A stretch of DNA of 64,000 nt from Paenibacillus sp. OV219. Lineage in GTDB: Bacteria; Bacillota; Bacilli; Paenibacillales; Paenibacillaceae. The translations under genes were made by a program, and so were the position numbers. The DNA lies in NCBI RefSeq assembly GCF_900110075.1, contig NZ_FOCJ01000009.1, positions 1 through 64,000 of the forward strand, read 5' to 3'. Under the pieces are notes generated by a model. That model worked only from the letters and a program-made list of their open reading frames with translations, had not been told where the DNA came from and searched no databases. Shown piece after piece: positions 34,426-42,767 of the stretch. Positions within the stretch are counted from its first letter, which is position 1. Each line of letters opens with the position of its first letter.

Positions 34426-35364
34426 CTAGGACACCGTTTCCTTCTTCGCCGTTTTGCGTGCACGCGGCTTCGTCACCTTGGCGACGACTTCGCTTTCGCC
34501 GGTTGTGCCTGCTTCTGTGGAAGCAATCGGTTCGCTGGCAGTGGTCGGCGTCATGCCTGCAGCGCCTGTATCGATGCCGCCAGGAGCGGTCGGCGGCAGC
34601 TTCACGGCCTCAAGGCTCGCTTGCAGCGCAGCCATGAGATCAAGCACATTCGTGCGCTGCTGCTCAGGAGCGACACGAACGTCTTCACCGGCGATTTTGT
34701 GCTGAATGAGATCCATCAGACGAGAGCGGTAGTCATCTGTATATTTTGCCGGCTCAAAAGGGGTCGACAGCTGCTCGATCAGCATCCGCGCCATCATCAG
34801 CTCTTTCTCATTGACGTTCACCGTCTCAGGAAGGCCGGGCACTTGGTCGATTGACCGGATCTCATCTGGATAGAATATCGTCTCCATCGCCAGGCAGTCG
34901 TCGATAATCCGAATTGCAGCGAGCGAGCTCTTCGACCGGATAGATACCTTCGCGATGCCGATACGGCCTGATTGCCGCATGGCCTCCATCAATAGATTGT
35001 ACGCATTGCCGCCCGCCTGATCGGGGGAGAGGTAATACGTCTTCTGAAAATAAATCGGGTCGATCTCCTCCAACGCGACAAAATCGAGAATTGTAATCGT
35101 CTTCGTCGCATCGCTCGAAAGAGCCTCCAGCTCGTCCTTTTCTAATATGACGTAGCGGCCCTTCTCATACTCGTAGCCTTTTACAATATCATCCCACTCG
35201 ACATCGACGTCGCAGGTGGGACATTTGCGAATATAGCTAATATTGCTCCCGCATTCACGGTGGATCATTTTGAGTGAAATATCTTTATCCTCGGTAGCTG
35301 AAAACATTTTGACAGGCACATGTACGAGGCCGAAACTAATAGCCCCTTTCCAAACCGTATGCAT
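34426..35364 (-). CDS. ku: Ku DNA end-binding protein
   Basis: A 312-residue bacterial Ku. The core (MHTVWKGAISFGLVHVPVKM ... to about residue 255) is the ring-forming Ku domain that encircles DNA ends and recruits the ligase; a conserved pair of cysteines is seen in KCPTCDVDVEW. The last ~55 residues are a low-complexity Pro/Thr/Ala stretch ending in a lysine-rich tail (KPRARKTAKKE), typical of the bacterial C-terminal extension that helps threading. GAGGGGGA lies 7 bases before the ATG. First gene of the NHEJ operon, divergent from spore-type genes; in B. subtilis ku-ligD is expressed in the forespore. Confidence 0.95.
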   Translation of the reverse strand: MHTVWKGAISFGLVHVPVKMFSATEDKDISLKMIHRECGSNISYIRKCPTCDVDVEWDDIVKGYEYEKGRYVILEKDELEALSSDATKTITILDFVALEEIDPIYFQKTYYLSPDQAGGNAYNLLMEAMRQSGRIGIAKVSIRSKSSLAAIRIIDDCLAMETIFYPDEIRSIDQVPGLPETVNVNEKELMMARMLIEQLSTPFEPAKYTDDYRSRLMDLIQHKIAGEDVRVAPEQQRTNVLDLMAALQASLEAVKLPPTAPGGIDTGAAGMTPTTASEPIASTEAGTTGESEVVAKVTKPRARKTAKKETVS

Positions 35365-35389
35365 TTTATTTCCCCCTCACCCTGTAATT

Positions 35390-35409
35390 GAACACTAGTA
35401 CCAGTGTTC
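35390..35409. promoter_or_regulatory. 20-bp palindrome in the ku upstream gap
   Basis: GAACACTAGTACCAGTGTTC is an inverted repeat with one mismatched pair (18 of 20 bases symmetric). It is 26 bp upstream of the ku start and between the divergent units, as expected of an operator. The protein that binds it is unknown. Confidence 0.6.
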
Positions 35410-35417
35410 CCTCAAAT

Positions 35418-35447
35418 GCATGAAAGTAAGCCGGATCGGGCATATTT
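35418..35447 (+). promoter_or_regulatory. Candidate sigma-G promoter for the spore-type gene pair
   Basis: GCATGA (35418-35423) and CATATTT (35441-35447) with a 17-bp gap resemble the forespore sigma-G consensus (GnATR and CATnnTA). It lies 46 bp before the gene at 35494. Tentative. Confidence 0.4.
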
Positions 35448-35493
35448 TTGGAGTAGCAAGAGCCAACATCATCATCTGAAGGAGGACATTGGA

Positions 35494-35661
35494 ATGGCGG
35501 ATACTGATAGCAACGACAAAACCCATGAAGGCCGCGAAGATTATTTTATGGACATTGACCGGATGGTGAATGAAGGATTAGGCGGCGGGCAAGTGACCTT
35601 GAACAATGGGCTTATCGCCGAATCGACCACGGATACCATGGAGCAAGAAGCGAGGGAATAG
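35494..35661 (+). CDS. Small protein of unknown function next to sspH-like gene
   Basis: A 55-residue acidic protein, MADTDSNDKTHEGREDYFMD at the start and EGLGGGQVTLNNGLIAES in the middle. Not confidently recognised, though its size, composition and position suggest a spore-associated small protein. GAAGGAGG lies 8 bases before the ATG. It ends 6 bp before the sspH-like gene, so the two form an operon, read divergently from ku. Confidence 0.75.
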   Translation: MADTDSNDKTHEGREDYFMDIDRMVNEGLGGGQVTLNNGLIAESTTDTMEQEARE

Positions 35662-35667
35662 CGAACA

Positions 35668-35856
35668 ATGGATACGAAGCGTGCAGTGGAAATTTACAGC
35701 TCGAAGGATACATTCTCCGTTCAACTGAGCGGGGAGCCGGTATGGATCGAAAATGTGGATGAAGTGAATGGGATGGCAACCGTGCAGGTTGGCTCCGATC
35801 CGCTGAATACGCAGACGGTTTCGGTCGATCGGCTGAAAGAGGAAGGCGAGGAGTAG
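35668..35856 (+). CDS. Small acid-soluble spore protein, H-type
   Basis: A 62-residue SspH-type protein: MDTKRAVEIYSSKDTFSVQL then GEPVWIENVDEVNGMATVQV, matching the family core position by position (RAQEI / RAVEI; IYIQHVD / VWIENVD). More divergent than the copy at 142-369. GAGGGAA lies upstream, within the end of the preceding gene. Expected in the forespore with sigma-G. Confidence 0.88.
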   Translation: MDTKRAVEIYSSKDTFSVQLSGEPVWIENVDEVNGMATVQVGSDPLNTQTVSVDRLKEEGEE

Positions 35857-35864
35857 AAGAAAAG

Positions 35865-35907
35865 AAGAGCGCCCTGGCTTCGGATTGACCGAGGCTTGGG
35901 CGCTCTT
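35865..35907. terminator. Bidirectional terminator
   Basis: AAGAGCGCCC pairs with GGGCGCTCTT, with an inner GCTTCGG/CCGAGGC stem, between convergent genes. Confidence 0.85.
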
Positions 35908-35920
35908 TGCTGTGCGGCGG

Positions 35921-36457
35921 CTAGAGCATGGGGAGGACAAGTCCTCCGTAAGCGAATGCCGCGAGGATGACGAAGGCCGGATGGATGCGGCGGATCTGCA
36001 TCGCCCAGAAGGCGACGGCGGCAATAATTAGTCCTTGCCAGATGCCGATGTCTTGGACCGAAGTCCTGCCCATCTGCCAGGTGAGCAGCACCATCATAAT
36101 CGCGATGACAGGCTGTACCAGCAGCGTCATTCCTTTGACGACTGGCGAAGCGCGGTGTTTCTTGAGCACCTTTAGCAGGATGATTAACGCGAGAGCGGAT
36201 GGAACGATTGTCGCGATCAGCGCTATGGCGATGCCCAGCCAGCCTGCGGCTTCATAGCCGACATAGGTCGCGATCTTCGTCGCAATCGGGCCGGGCAGCG
36301 CGTTGCCGAGCGCAAGAATGTTCGAGAATTCCGCGTCGTTCGTCCAGTGATAATGCGTCACAATCTCTTGATACATAAGCGGGATCGAGGAAGGGCCGCC
36401 GCCATAGCCGAGCACATTGGCGATGAAGAAGCCGAATAATAGTTTGAGCCATTCCAT
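35921..36457 (-). CDS. Chromate-transporter half-protein (second of pair)
   Basis: A 178-residue member of the short-chain CHR (ChrA) family with about five to six hydrophobic segments. The conserved motif is LGYGGGPSSIPL near the N-terminus, followed by NALPGPIATKIATYVG. Short CHR proteins occur in pairs and act together in chromate efflux. It follows its partner (36472-37077) after 14 bp on the same strand. The true substrate may differ: many family members are not chromate-specific. Confidence 0.88.
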   Translation of the reverse strand: MEWLKLLFGFFIANVLGYGGGPSSIPLMYQEIVTHYHWTNDAEFSNILALGNALPGPIATKIATYVGYEAAGWLGIAIALIATIVPSALALIILLKVLKKHRASPVVKGMTLLVQPVIAIMMVLLTWQMGRTSVQDIGIWQGLIIAAVAFWAMQIRRIHPAFVILAAFAYGGLVLPML

Positions 36458-36471
36458 TAGTTAAACGAGCC

Positions 36472-37077
36472 TCATTTCTGCTCTGAATTATTGGTTGATT
36501 TGGTGCGCTGCAGACGGCTGAGCAGCTTGAAATGCATCGCTCCGTACGTGAGGAACAGCACGATCACAATCGCGGGATGGACGCCGAGTAATTGGAGCAG
36601 CGCGAAGGAGACAAGCAGCATGATGATGCCGAGCTTGCGGCCAAGCCCCTTCATGGCGCGTTCGCCGAACTCATACGCCATGACGCCGAGCATGACGGCG
36701 ATGACTGGAGCGACGGCGCTGATCATGCCGCGTACAATGGCGGAATGGCTGAGATAGTTCACCGCCGAGAGCAGCGACAGCATCGCGATTGACGAGGGCA
36801 GGATGTGGGCGAGCACCGAGAGGATCGCGCCTAGCGCGCCCTTCAATCGGTAGCCAAGATAAGCGGCGAGCTTGGTCGCGATCGGGCCGGGCAGTGCATT
36901 GGCGAGCGCGAGGATCTCGCCGAACTCTTCATCCGCCAGCCAGCGGTTCTTTGTTACCGCTTCGTAGCGGATGAGCGGGATAATCGACGGCCCGCCGCCG
37001 TAGCCGAGGATACCGGTTTTCATCATCGCCCAGCAGAGCTGCACGTACGGTTTTATAGTTGGGGCAGCAGTATTCAT
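36472..37077 (-). CDS. Chromate-transporter half-protein (first of pair)
   Basis: A 201-residue short CHR protein, partner of the gene downstream. It has the same motif set (LGYGGGPSIIPL, then NALPGPIATKLAAYLGYRL) and about six hydrophobic segments, with a basic tail (RLQRTKSTNNSEQK). The two halves are homologous to each other and would insert in antiparallel orientation. The start at 37077 has GAGG 12 bases upstream; ATG 37095 is an alternative with AGGA directly before it. Confidence 0.87.
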   Translation of the reverse strand: MNTAAPTIKPYVQLCWAMMKTGILGYGGGPSIIPLIRYEAVTKNRWLADEEFGEILALANALPGPIATKLAAYLGYRLKGALGAILSVLAHILPSSIAMLSLLSAVNYLSHSAIVRGMISAVAPVIAVMLGVMAYEFGERAMKGLGRKLGIIMLLVSFALLQLLGVHPAIVIVLFLTYGAMHFKLLSRLQRTKSTNNSEQK

Positions 37078-37244
37078 TGCTTGTAAGAACCTCATTCCTA
37101 TACGGTGTTTGGTTGAACGCTTCTCTCATTATGAGGGATGAGTGAGATAACTGTACATTGTATTCTTCCTGATCCAGCGCATAATATGAAACTATGTAAT
37201 TGATCTAACCTGATTGTTAATAACCTATTATATGGAGGGTAACA

Positions 37245-38144
37245 ATGGACAGGACGAAGATAATCATAGACACGGATATTGGCGACGACATTGATGATGC
37301 GCTCGCGATTGCGTTTGCTCTTGAGTCGCCTGAGCTAGAGGTAATAGGCATCACGACGGTCTTCAAAAATGTGACGGCCCGGGCAAAGCTAGCGGTTAAC
37401 CTGCTTCGGATGGCCGGTCGCGCAGATATTCCCGTATTCGCTGGCATAGGCAGTCCGATTCTAAACAAGGTGGACGTGAAGGAGATTCCGAACCAGTACG
37501 CTGAAGAGAAGGATGGACATGTGGACGGGTTCGGTACGAAGGCGATTGATTTCATTATCGATACGGTCATGAGCTCAGATGGGGATATTACAATAGTTCC
37601 GATCGGTCCCTTGACCAATATCGCGATAGCGATCCTCAAAGAGCCGGAGCTCAAACATAAGGTGAAAGAAATCGTAATGATGGGAGGTTGTTTCTACAGC
37701 CATTTAAGCGAATGGAATATAAGGTGCGACCCGGAAGCCGCAAGGGTTGTGTTCGAATCAGGCATACCGATCAAGGCTGTCGGATTGGACGTTACGGTGG
37801 AATGCGTTCTGACCAAGGAAGACGTAGACCGCTTGCTGACCTCTCCGAAAAAATCGGCGAGCTATCTCCCGGAAGTACTTACGCGGTGGCAACAAGTCGT
37901 AACGGACCATTATCCGATGATGCACGATCCGCTGGCCATCTGCGCAATATTCGATGACAACCTATTGGAATGGCAGCAGGATGACATTGTGGTGGAGACG
38001 CAGGGCGAGTTTACACGCGGGGCGACGTATAACAAGAGCGCGCTCTATTGGCGCGGAGATGCGGACAAGTCCGTCATCCGAGCTGCCAAAAAAGTCGATG
38101 CGGAAGCGTTTATTAAGTTGTATATGGACAGGGTTTGCTTGTAA
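37245..38144 (+). CDS. Inosine/uridine-preferring nucleoside hydrolase
   Basis: A 299-residue N-ribohydrolase that splits nucleosides into base and ribose. The calcium-binding aspartates are in IIIDTDIGDDIDDALAIAFA at the N-terminus; the VPIGPLTNIAIAI, EIVMMGGCF and late MHDPLAICAI stretches also match the family. GGAGGGT lies 7 bases before the ATG. It is a single gene followed by a terminator. Confidence 0.93.
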   Translation: MDRTKIIIDTDIGDDIDDALAIAFALESPELEVIGITTVFKNVTARAKLAVNLLRMAGRADIPVFAGIGSPILNKVDVKEIPNQYAEEKDGHVDGFGTKAIDFIIDTVMSSDGDITIVPIGPLTNIAIAILKEPELKHKVKEIVMMGGCFYSHLSEWNIRCDPEAARVVFESGIPIKAVGLDVTVECVLTKEDVDRLLTSPKKSASYLPEVLTRWQQVVTDHYPMMHDPLAICAIFDDNLLEWQQDDIVVETQGEFTRGATYNKSALYWRGDADKSVIRAAKKVDAEAFIKLYMDRVCL

Positions 38145-38168
38145 GAAATGTCTCATTGAATCTCATTG

Positions 38169-38232
38169 AACTCCGATTTGCAAGGCAGAGCAGCGAACGA
38201 TGGCTGCCTCTCTCGCAGGTAGGAGTTTTTTT
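38169..38232 (+). terminator. Intrinsic terminator with nested stems
   Basis: AACTCC (38169) pairs with GGAGTT (38222), enclosing an AGGCAG/CTGCCT stem, followed by a T-run. Confidence 0.7.
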
Positions 38233-38275
38233 ACTTTATAGAATTTATAAGTTTCACTTGTGCAAATTTCTATAT

Positions 38276-38321
38276 TGTCGCCGTGAAACGTAAGCTTTTG
38301 CCGAAAGGACGGCGACAGCCG
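38276..38321 (+). other. Hairpin with mutually exclusive pairings, unknown function
   Basis: TGTCGCCGT (38276-38284) and ACGGCGACA (38309-38317) form a perfect 9-bp stem. The same 3' arm can instead pair as GCCG-AAAGGA-CGGC or as CGGC-GACA-GCCG. It lies in the 560-bp gap between the nucleoside hydrolase and yitT-type genes, about 330 bp upstream of the likely yitT promoter. The rest of that gap holds a possible cre site and no supported gene. Confidence 0.4.
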
Positions 38322-38411
38322 TTTATCTCCATTCAGAAACATCGTATATTTTTACTTGAAATCATATTTTTGTTTATATTATCCCGTTTGGCGGTGTACT
38401 AAAATTAGTTT

Positions 38412-38425
38412 TGTAAGCGTTTTCG
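38412..38425. promoter_or_regulatory. Candidate CcpA (cre) site
   Basis: TGTAAGCGTTTTCG matches the cre consensus TGWAANCGNTNWCA at 13 of 14 positions. It lies about 240 bp upstream of the yitT-type promoter, so which gene it controls is not clear. Confidence 0.4.
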
Positions 38426-38650
38426 AAAGTTATCACTCCCGATCATCCAGTTATCTCGTCAAACCAAAACTTAAAAAGGTGTCGTATACCAATGTAACAC
38501 CACAAATAACGGTCTGAGTAGGAGGATAAAAGTACGCAAGTCATGTCATGTACGCGTGAACGGATAGGTAGGTCGGGTTACAAGAAGTAGCGAAAGATGA
38601 CGATTGGAAGATATAAATAATTAAAAGATGAAGATAACTTGGGTTTATAT

Positions 38651-38679
38651 TTGGATTTTGGCTCAAAAAAGGGTATAAT
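38651..38679 (+). promoter_or_regulatory. Sigma-A promoter for the YitT-family gene
   Basis: TTGGAT (38651-38656), 17-bp spacer, TATAAT (38674-38679), about 50 bp upstream of the start codon. Confidence 0.65.
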
Positions 38680-38730
38680 GGATAAATAAGCTTATTTTTA
38701 GCGTTTTTGTTAAGCTTAAGGGGGGATCAT

Positions 38731-39597
38731 ATGGCTAAACAGCATTATCGGTTGACGAAACTTGAACTGCTCTCTAGACTGGTGTTTCTTACTATTGGCG
38801 CTGCGCTTGTAGCTGTCGCGCTTGAGATTTTTCTTGTGCCGAACAACATTATTGATGGTGGAATTGTCGGTATCTCAATTATTATTTCTCATTTAACAGG
38901 CTTGCCTCTCGGTATTTTTCTATTCTTGCTGAACGTGCCTTTTCTTATCATCGGATACAAACAAATAGGTAAAACGTTCGCACTTTCCACGTTATACGGG
39001 GTCGTGGTCATGTCTATCGGTACAACGCTGCTGCACCCCGTGAAGGCTCTGACGTATAGCACATTCCTCGCTCCGGTTATCGGCGGGGTCATTCTCGGCA
39101 TCGGGGTCGGTCTCGTCATAAGGTTCGGGGGATCGCTCGATGGGACGGAGATCATAGCGATTCTGTTTACGAAAAAGACACCTTTCTCTGTTGGTGAGAT
39201 CGTAATGTTCTTCAATCTGTTCATTCTCGGCAGCGCGGGCTTTGTCTTCTCTTGGGATAGCGCGATGTACTCGCTTATTGCCTACTACATTGCCTTCAAG
39301 GTCATAGACGTGACGCTGGAGGGGATCGATCAGTCGAAGTCGGTCTGGATTATTAGCCAGGAGTGGAAAGAAATCGGCGATGCCATCATCAGCCGTTTAG
39401 GCCGTGGCGTGACGTATTTGCACGGGGAAGGGGCGTTCTCCGGCGGCTCGAAACGGGTTATCTTCTGTGTCATTACGCGTCTGGAAGAAGCGAAGATGAA
39501 GTCGATTGTGCAGGAGCTGGATCCGGCTGCTTTTCTCGCGGTAGGCAACATACACGACGTGAAGGGCGGCCGCTTCAAGAAGCGGGCAATCCACTAG
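38731..39597 (+). CDS. YitT-family membrane protein (DUF2179)
   Basis: A 288-residue protein of the YitT/YqfU family. About five to six hydrophobic segments occupy residues 15-200 (EIFLVPNNIIDGGIVGISII is the family hallmark), and the C-terminal cytoplasmic DUF2179 domain starts near 210 (GVTYLHGEGAFSGGSKRVIF, then VQELDPAAFLAVGNIHDVKG). Function is unknown; the soluble domain resembles small-molecule-binding regulatory domains. AAGGGGGG lies 4-5 bases before the ATG at 38731. A good promoter and terminator make it a single-gene unit. Confidence 0.9.
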   Translation: MAKQHYRLTKLELLSRLVFLTIGAALVAVALEIFLVPNNIIDGGIVGISIIISHLTGLPLGIFLFLLNVPFLIIGYKQIGKTFALSTLYGVVVMSIGTTLLHPVKALTYSTFLAPVIGGVILGIGVGLVIRFGGSLDGTEIIAILFTKKTPFSVGEIVMFFNLFILGSAGFVFSWDSAMYSLIAYYIAFKVIDVTLEGIDQSKSVWIISQEWKEIGDAIISRLGRGVTYLHGEGAFSGGSKRVIFCVITRLEEAKMKSIVQELDPAAFLAVGNIHDVKGGRFKKRAIH

Positions 39598-39620
39598 TGT
39601 TAATGGGATAGGTTTCCCGA

Positions 39621-39661
39621 AAAAGGCAAGGCTGCGCGCTGGCGTGGTCTTGCCTGTTTTG
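39621..39661 (+). terminator. Intrinsic terminator
   Basis: AGGCAAG pairs with CTTGCCT around a GC-rich loop, followed by GTTTTG. Confidence 0.7.
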
Positions 39662-39691
39662 TTGCGGGTAGCGTGGTTGACCGATATAATA
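39662..39691 (+). promoter_or_regulatory. Candidate sigma-A promoter for the thiL-tsa operon
   Basis: TTGCGG (39662-39667), 18-bp spacer, TATAAT (39686-39691). The -10 box is consensus; it lies 125 bp before thiL. Confidence 0.5.
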
Positions 39692-39815
39692 AGGTAAATT
39701 AAACGAATCCGATACACCGCTTCGAATGGCGGTGGGTTTTGTGCGGACAAGCAAGAACGACTGGCATAAGTAGAGAAAAGACTAGTGTGCGGCGCGTAGC
39801 AGGAGGTGGCCGAAA

Positions 39816-40892
39816 ATGGATGAGTTTGCGCGGATACGCTACTGGACAGAAGGCCGCCAAAGCACGGCGCTGCTTCAGGCGCAAGGTGTTGTGCTCGGCA
39901 TCGGCGACGATGCTGCTATTGTAGAGTCGCCGGTAGGTGCTGCCGGCGGCGAGCTGCAGTGGCTGATGGCGGTCGACACGATGGTCGAGACCGTCCATTT
40001 CAGTGATGCGACGATGGAGGCCTTCGACATCGGCTGGAAGGCGCTTGCCGCCAATATTAGCGATATTGCGGCAATGGGCGGCGAGCCCCGGCATGCGCTG
40101 GTATCCATCAGCGCGCCACCAGCTTGGGAGCCGGCACGTATAAGCCGGCTCTATGACGGGCTGTTCGCGTGCGCCAATGCCTACGGCGTCGCGATCGTTG
40201 GCGGCGACACGACATCGGCGCCGCTGCACATGGTTGTGTCCGTGACGTTGATGGGAACCGTCACGGCAGGAGCGGCGATCCGCCGGGCAGGCGCAGCACC
40301 CGGCGACGCCGTGTTCGTGACCGGCCCCGCGGGAATGGCCGCGGCCGGTCTTCACGCTTTGCTCGCCGCGGCAGCTGCCCGCGGCGGTGCAGCGGCTGGC
40401 GGCGGCACGGGCACGCCGCCGCTGCCGCCGGGCGCCTCGGCGCTGGTGCAAGCACACCAGCGCCCGGCGCCTTCGGTGCGCGCGGCGCGGATGCTCGCCG
40501 CGCGCGGAACCGTCACGTCGCTGAATGACATCAGCGACGGACTCGCCAGCGAAGCCTGGGAAATCGCCGAGGCTTCGGGCGTCACGCTCGCGCTGCGCGA
40601 GTCACTGCTGCCGCGCAGCGGCAGCATGACCGCCTACGCGCACAGCTGCGGCGAGGATCCGCTGACCTGGATCCTCTACGGCGGCGAAGACTACATGCTG
40701 CTCGGCACGATTGCAGCAGCAGATGCACAGGCGGCGAAGGCTGATCTCGCCGCGGCCGGCCTGCCGATGTACCTCATCGGCGAGGTCGAAGCAGGACCTG
40801 CCGGAGTTGCCCTTATTCGCGATTTTGATGTTCGCAGCGAGCCGCAGCGGGAAGCGATTGCGAAGCGCGGCTATAATCATTTTGGAAATTAG
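39816..40892 (+). CDS. thiL: Thiamine-monophosphate kinase
   Basis: A 358-residue ThiL that phosphorylates thiamine monophosphate to the active diphosphate. Motifs: [13 protein letters not shown] for ATP and metal, [31 protein letters not shown], and VGGDTTSAP; the C-terminal half has [12 protein letters not shown] and [18 protein letters not shown] lies 8-9 bases before the ATG. An insertion of Ala, Gly and Pro residues at about 188-210 ([20 protein letters not shown]) is not typical and is very GC-rich. First gene of thiL-tsaE-tsaB-rimI-tsaD, the same order as B. subtilis ydiABCDE. Confidence 0.94.
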   Translation: MDEFARIRYWTEGRQSTALLQAQGVVLGIGDDAAIVESPVGAAGGELQWLMAVDTMVETVHFSDATMEAFDIGWKALAANISDIAAMGGEPRHALVSISAPPAWEPARISRLYDGLFACANAYGVAIVGGDTTSAPLHMVVSVTLMGTVTAGAAIRRAGAAPGDAVFVTGPAGMAAAGLHALLAAAAARGGAAAGGGTGTPPLPPGASALVQAHQRPAPSVRAARMLAARGTVTSLNDISDGLASEAWEIAEASGVTLALRESLLPRSGSMTAYAHSCGEDPLTWILYGGEDYMLLGTIAAADAQAAKADLAAAGLPMYLIGEVEAGPAGVALIRDFDVRSEPQREAIAKRGYNHFGN

Positions 40893-40909
40893 GAGCTGAG
40901 ATACGCTTC

Positions 40910-41398
40910 ATGAGTGAGCAAATGGAAGTCATATGGATGACGGAGAACGAAGGGGATACCGTCCGTTTGGCGCAGCTCCTGGCGAGCTGGGCGGTGCAGG
41001 GAACGGTGCTGGCGCTTGACGGCGATCTTGGCGCGGGCAAAACTAGGTTCTCGCAAGCTTTTGCAGCCGGAATCGGTGTGCCTGGCGTCGTGAACAGCCC
41101 GACGTTTACGATTATTAAAGAATATAAGGGCGCGCAGCTGCCGCTTTATCATATGGATGTTTATCGGTTGTCCGAGGACGAGGCGGACGAGCTTGGGCTT
41201 GACGACTATTTCTTCGGCGACGGCGTCACGATAGTCGAATGGGCAAGCTTGATTGAAGCGCTGCTTCCGCCGGATCGGCTGCAGATGTACATCACGCACT
41301 TAGGCGACGAAGCGCGGCGGATTACGATAACCGGCATCGGCGCGCAGTACGTGGCATGGTGCCAACAATTACAGGCGATAGGAGCACAAAGCGAATGA
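40910..41398 (+). CDS. tsaE: tRNA t6A biosynthesis ATPase TsaE
   Basis: A 162-residue P-loop ATPase with Walker A GDLGAGKT at residues 38-45 and the family stretch [26 protein letters not shown]. TsaE works with TsaB and TsaD to regenerate the complex that adds threonylcarbamoyl to A37 of ANN-decoding tRNAs. AGGAG lies 14 bases before this ATG; an in-frame ATG at 40922 is possible. The stop overlaps the tsaB start. Confidence 0.94.
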   Translation: MSEQMEVIWMTENEGDTVRLAQLLASWAVQGTVLALDGDLGAGKTRFSQAFAAGIGVPGVVNSPTFTIIKEYKGAQLPLYHMDVYRLSEDEADELGLDDYFFGDGVTIVEWASLIEALLPPDRLQMYITHLGDEARRITITGIGAQYVAWCQQLQAIGAQSE

Positions 41399-42270
41399 GT
41401 GAACATACACAATCGCCGGAGAAACAGAACGGGCAACAGCAACAACAGCTCGTGCTCGCACTAGATACATCAACAGCCTCTTTGGCCTGCGCGCTCGTAC
41501 GCGGGCAAGAAGTGCTTAAGGATATACAGTCGCTTGCGGAGCGCAATCATTCAGTCCATACAGTTTCTATTGTGCAACAGATTTTGGCGGACTGCGGTGT
41601 AAAACCAGAAGAGCTGGACGGTATCGCGATTGGTCGAGGTCCTGGATCTTACACGGGCATGCGGATCGCCGTTTCTGTGGGCAAAACGCTGTCGTGGGTA
41701 TGGAATAAGCCGCTCGTCGGCGTGTCCAGCATCGAAGCGCTCGGCTATGGCGCGTGGCAATCCCATGCTTCTGCAGAGCTGTCGCAGGCGGCGGCTCCTT
41801 TGTGGATCGTCCCGATTATGGACGCAAGACGCGGACAGGTGTACACGGCTTTGTTCGAGGCGGCAGCACATGACGGCGAAGGCGGGAATTGGACGCGTGT
41901 GTCCAAAGACGGCATTCGTCTCATGCATGACTGGGTAGATCGGCTTGTTGCGAAGCTAGCTGAGTTACCTTCAGAATCGCGCCCATCTGCCATCTGGATC
42001 GTTGGCGAGCTGGAAAAGCATGAAGAAGAAGCGGATCGTCTGCAGCAATTGTGTTCGGAATCTGGTCGTAACGTAGAAGTACGCAAGCAGGAGTACATTT
42101 TGGAAGGACGCTCGGTTGCTTCGCTTGGCCTTCACCGCCTCGCTGCCGGCGAGCAGGACGATGCGCATACGTTCATCCCGAACTATACGCAGCTGACGGA
42201 AGCGGAAGTAAAGCTTCAGGAGAAAACAGCCCAGCAAGCGGCTGACGGAAAGGGCGGCGGGTCACAGTGA
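41395..42270 (+). CDS. tsaB: tRNA t6A biosynthesis protein TsaB
   Basis: A 291-residue actin-like-fold protein, the scaffold subunit of the t6A complex. It has VLALDTSTASLACALV after a Gln/Ser-rich leader of about 20 residues, and the conserved GIAIGRGPGSYTGMRIAVSV. It overlaps tsaE by 4 bp (ATGA) and rimI by 4 bp (GTGA). The N-terminal leader with a polyglutamine run (GQQQQQL) is an oddity. Alternative upstream starts lie inside tsaE and are unlikely. Confidence 0.93.
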   Translation: MSEHTQSPEKQNGQQQQQLVLALDTSTASLACALVRGQEVLKDIQSLAERNHSVHTVSIVQQILADCGVKPEELDGIAIGRGPGSYTGMRIAVSVGKTLSWVWNKPLVGVSSIEALGYGAWQSHASAELSQAAAPLWIVPIMDARRGQVYTALFEAAAHDGEGGNWTRVSKDGIRLMHDWVDRLVAKLAELPSESRPSAIWIVGELEKHEEEADRLQQLCSESGRNVEVRKQEYILEGRSVASLGLHRLAAGEQDDAHTFIPNYTQLTEAEVKLQEKTAQQAADGKGGGSQ

Positions 42271-42767
42271 AAGTAATCGAGGATGTGAGCCGTCTTGTTT
42301 TTCGGATGATGACGCTTGATGATGTGCCTACGATTGTAGCCATCGAGCAGGAAAGCTTCACGAGTCCGTGGACCGAGGAAGCATTCGTGAACGAGCTGAC
42401 GAACAATCATTTTGCCCGTTATATGGTGATGGATTACGAAGGTGAAGTGATCGGTTATGGCGGCATGTGGACCATTATGGATGAAGCGCATGTGACGAAT
42501 GTGGCTGTTCGCGAGCAGTATCGCGGTTTTGGGCTCGGCACGAAGCTGATGGTGGAGCTGCAGCGGACTGCGGTCATGTTCGGCGCGAAGCGCATGACTC
42601 TTGAGGTGCGAGTGTCCAATGAGGTGGCTCAGCGGCTGTACAGCAAGCTGGGATTTGAGCCGTCCGGCATTCGCCCCGGCTATTATTCAGACAATATGGA
42701 GGATGCGCTCATCATGTGGGCGGAGCTGAATTCCTCGGGTGTGGGGCTTACAGATGACGACGAATGA
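42267..42767 (+). CDS. rimI: Ribosomal protein alanine N-acetyltransferase RimI
   Basis: A 166-residue GNAT-fold acetyltransferase. The acetyl-CoA loop is NVAVREQYRGFGLGTKLMVE and the C-terminal VSNEVAQRLYSKLGFEPSGI matches RimI, which acetylates the N-terminus of ribosomal protein S18 and sometimes other proteins. GTG start overlapping the tsaB stop. Its end overlaps the tsaD start by 14 bp. Position inside the tsa operon is conserved in Bacillota. Confidence 0.92.
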   Translation: MKVIEDVSRLVFRMMTLDDVPTIVAIEQESFTSPWTEEAFVNELTNNHFARYMVMDYEGEVIGYGGMWTIMDEAHVTNVAVREQYRGFGLGTKLMVELQRTAVMFGAKRMTLEVRVSNEVAQRLYSKLGFEPSGIRPGYYSDNMEDALIMWAELNSSGVGLTDDDE

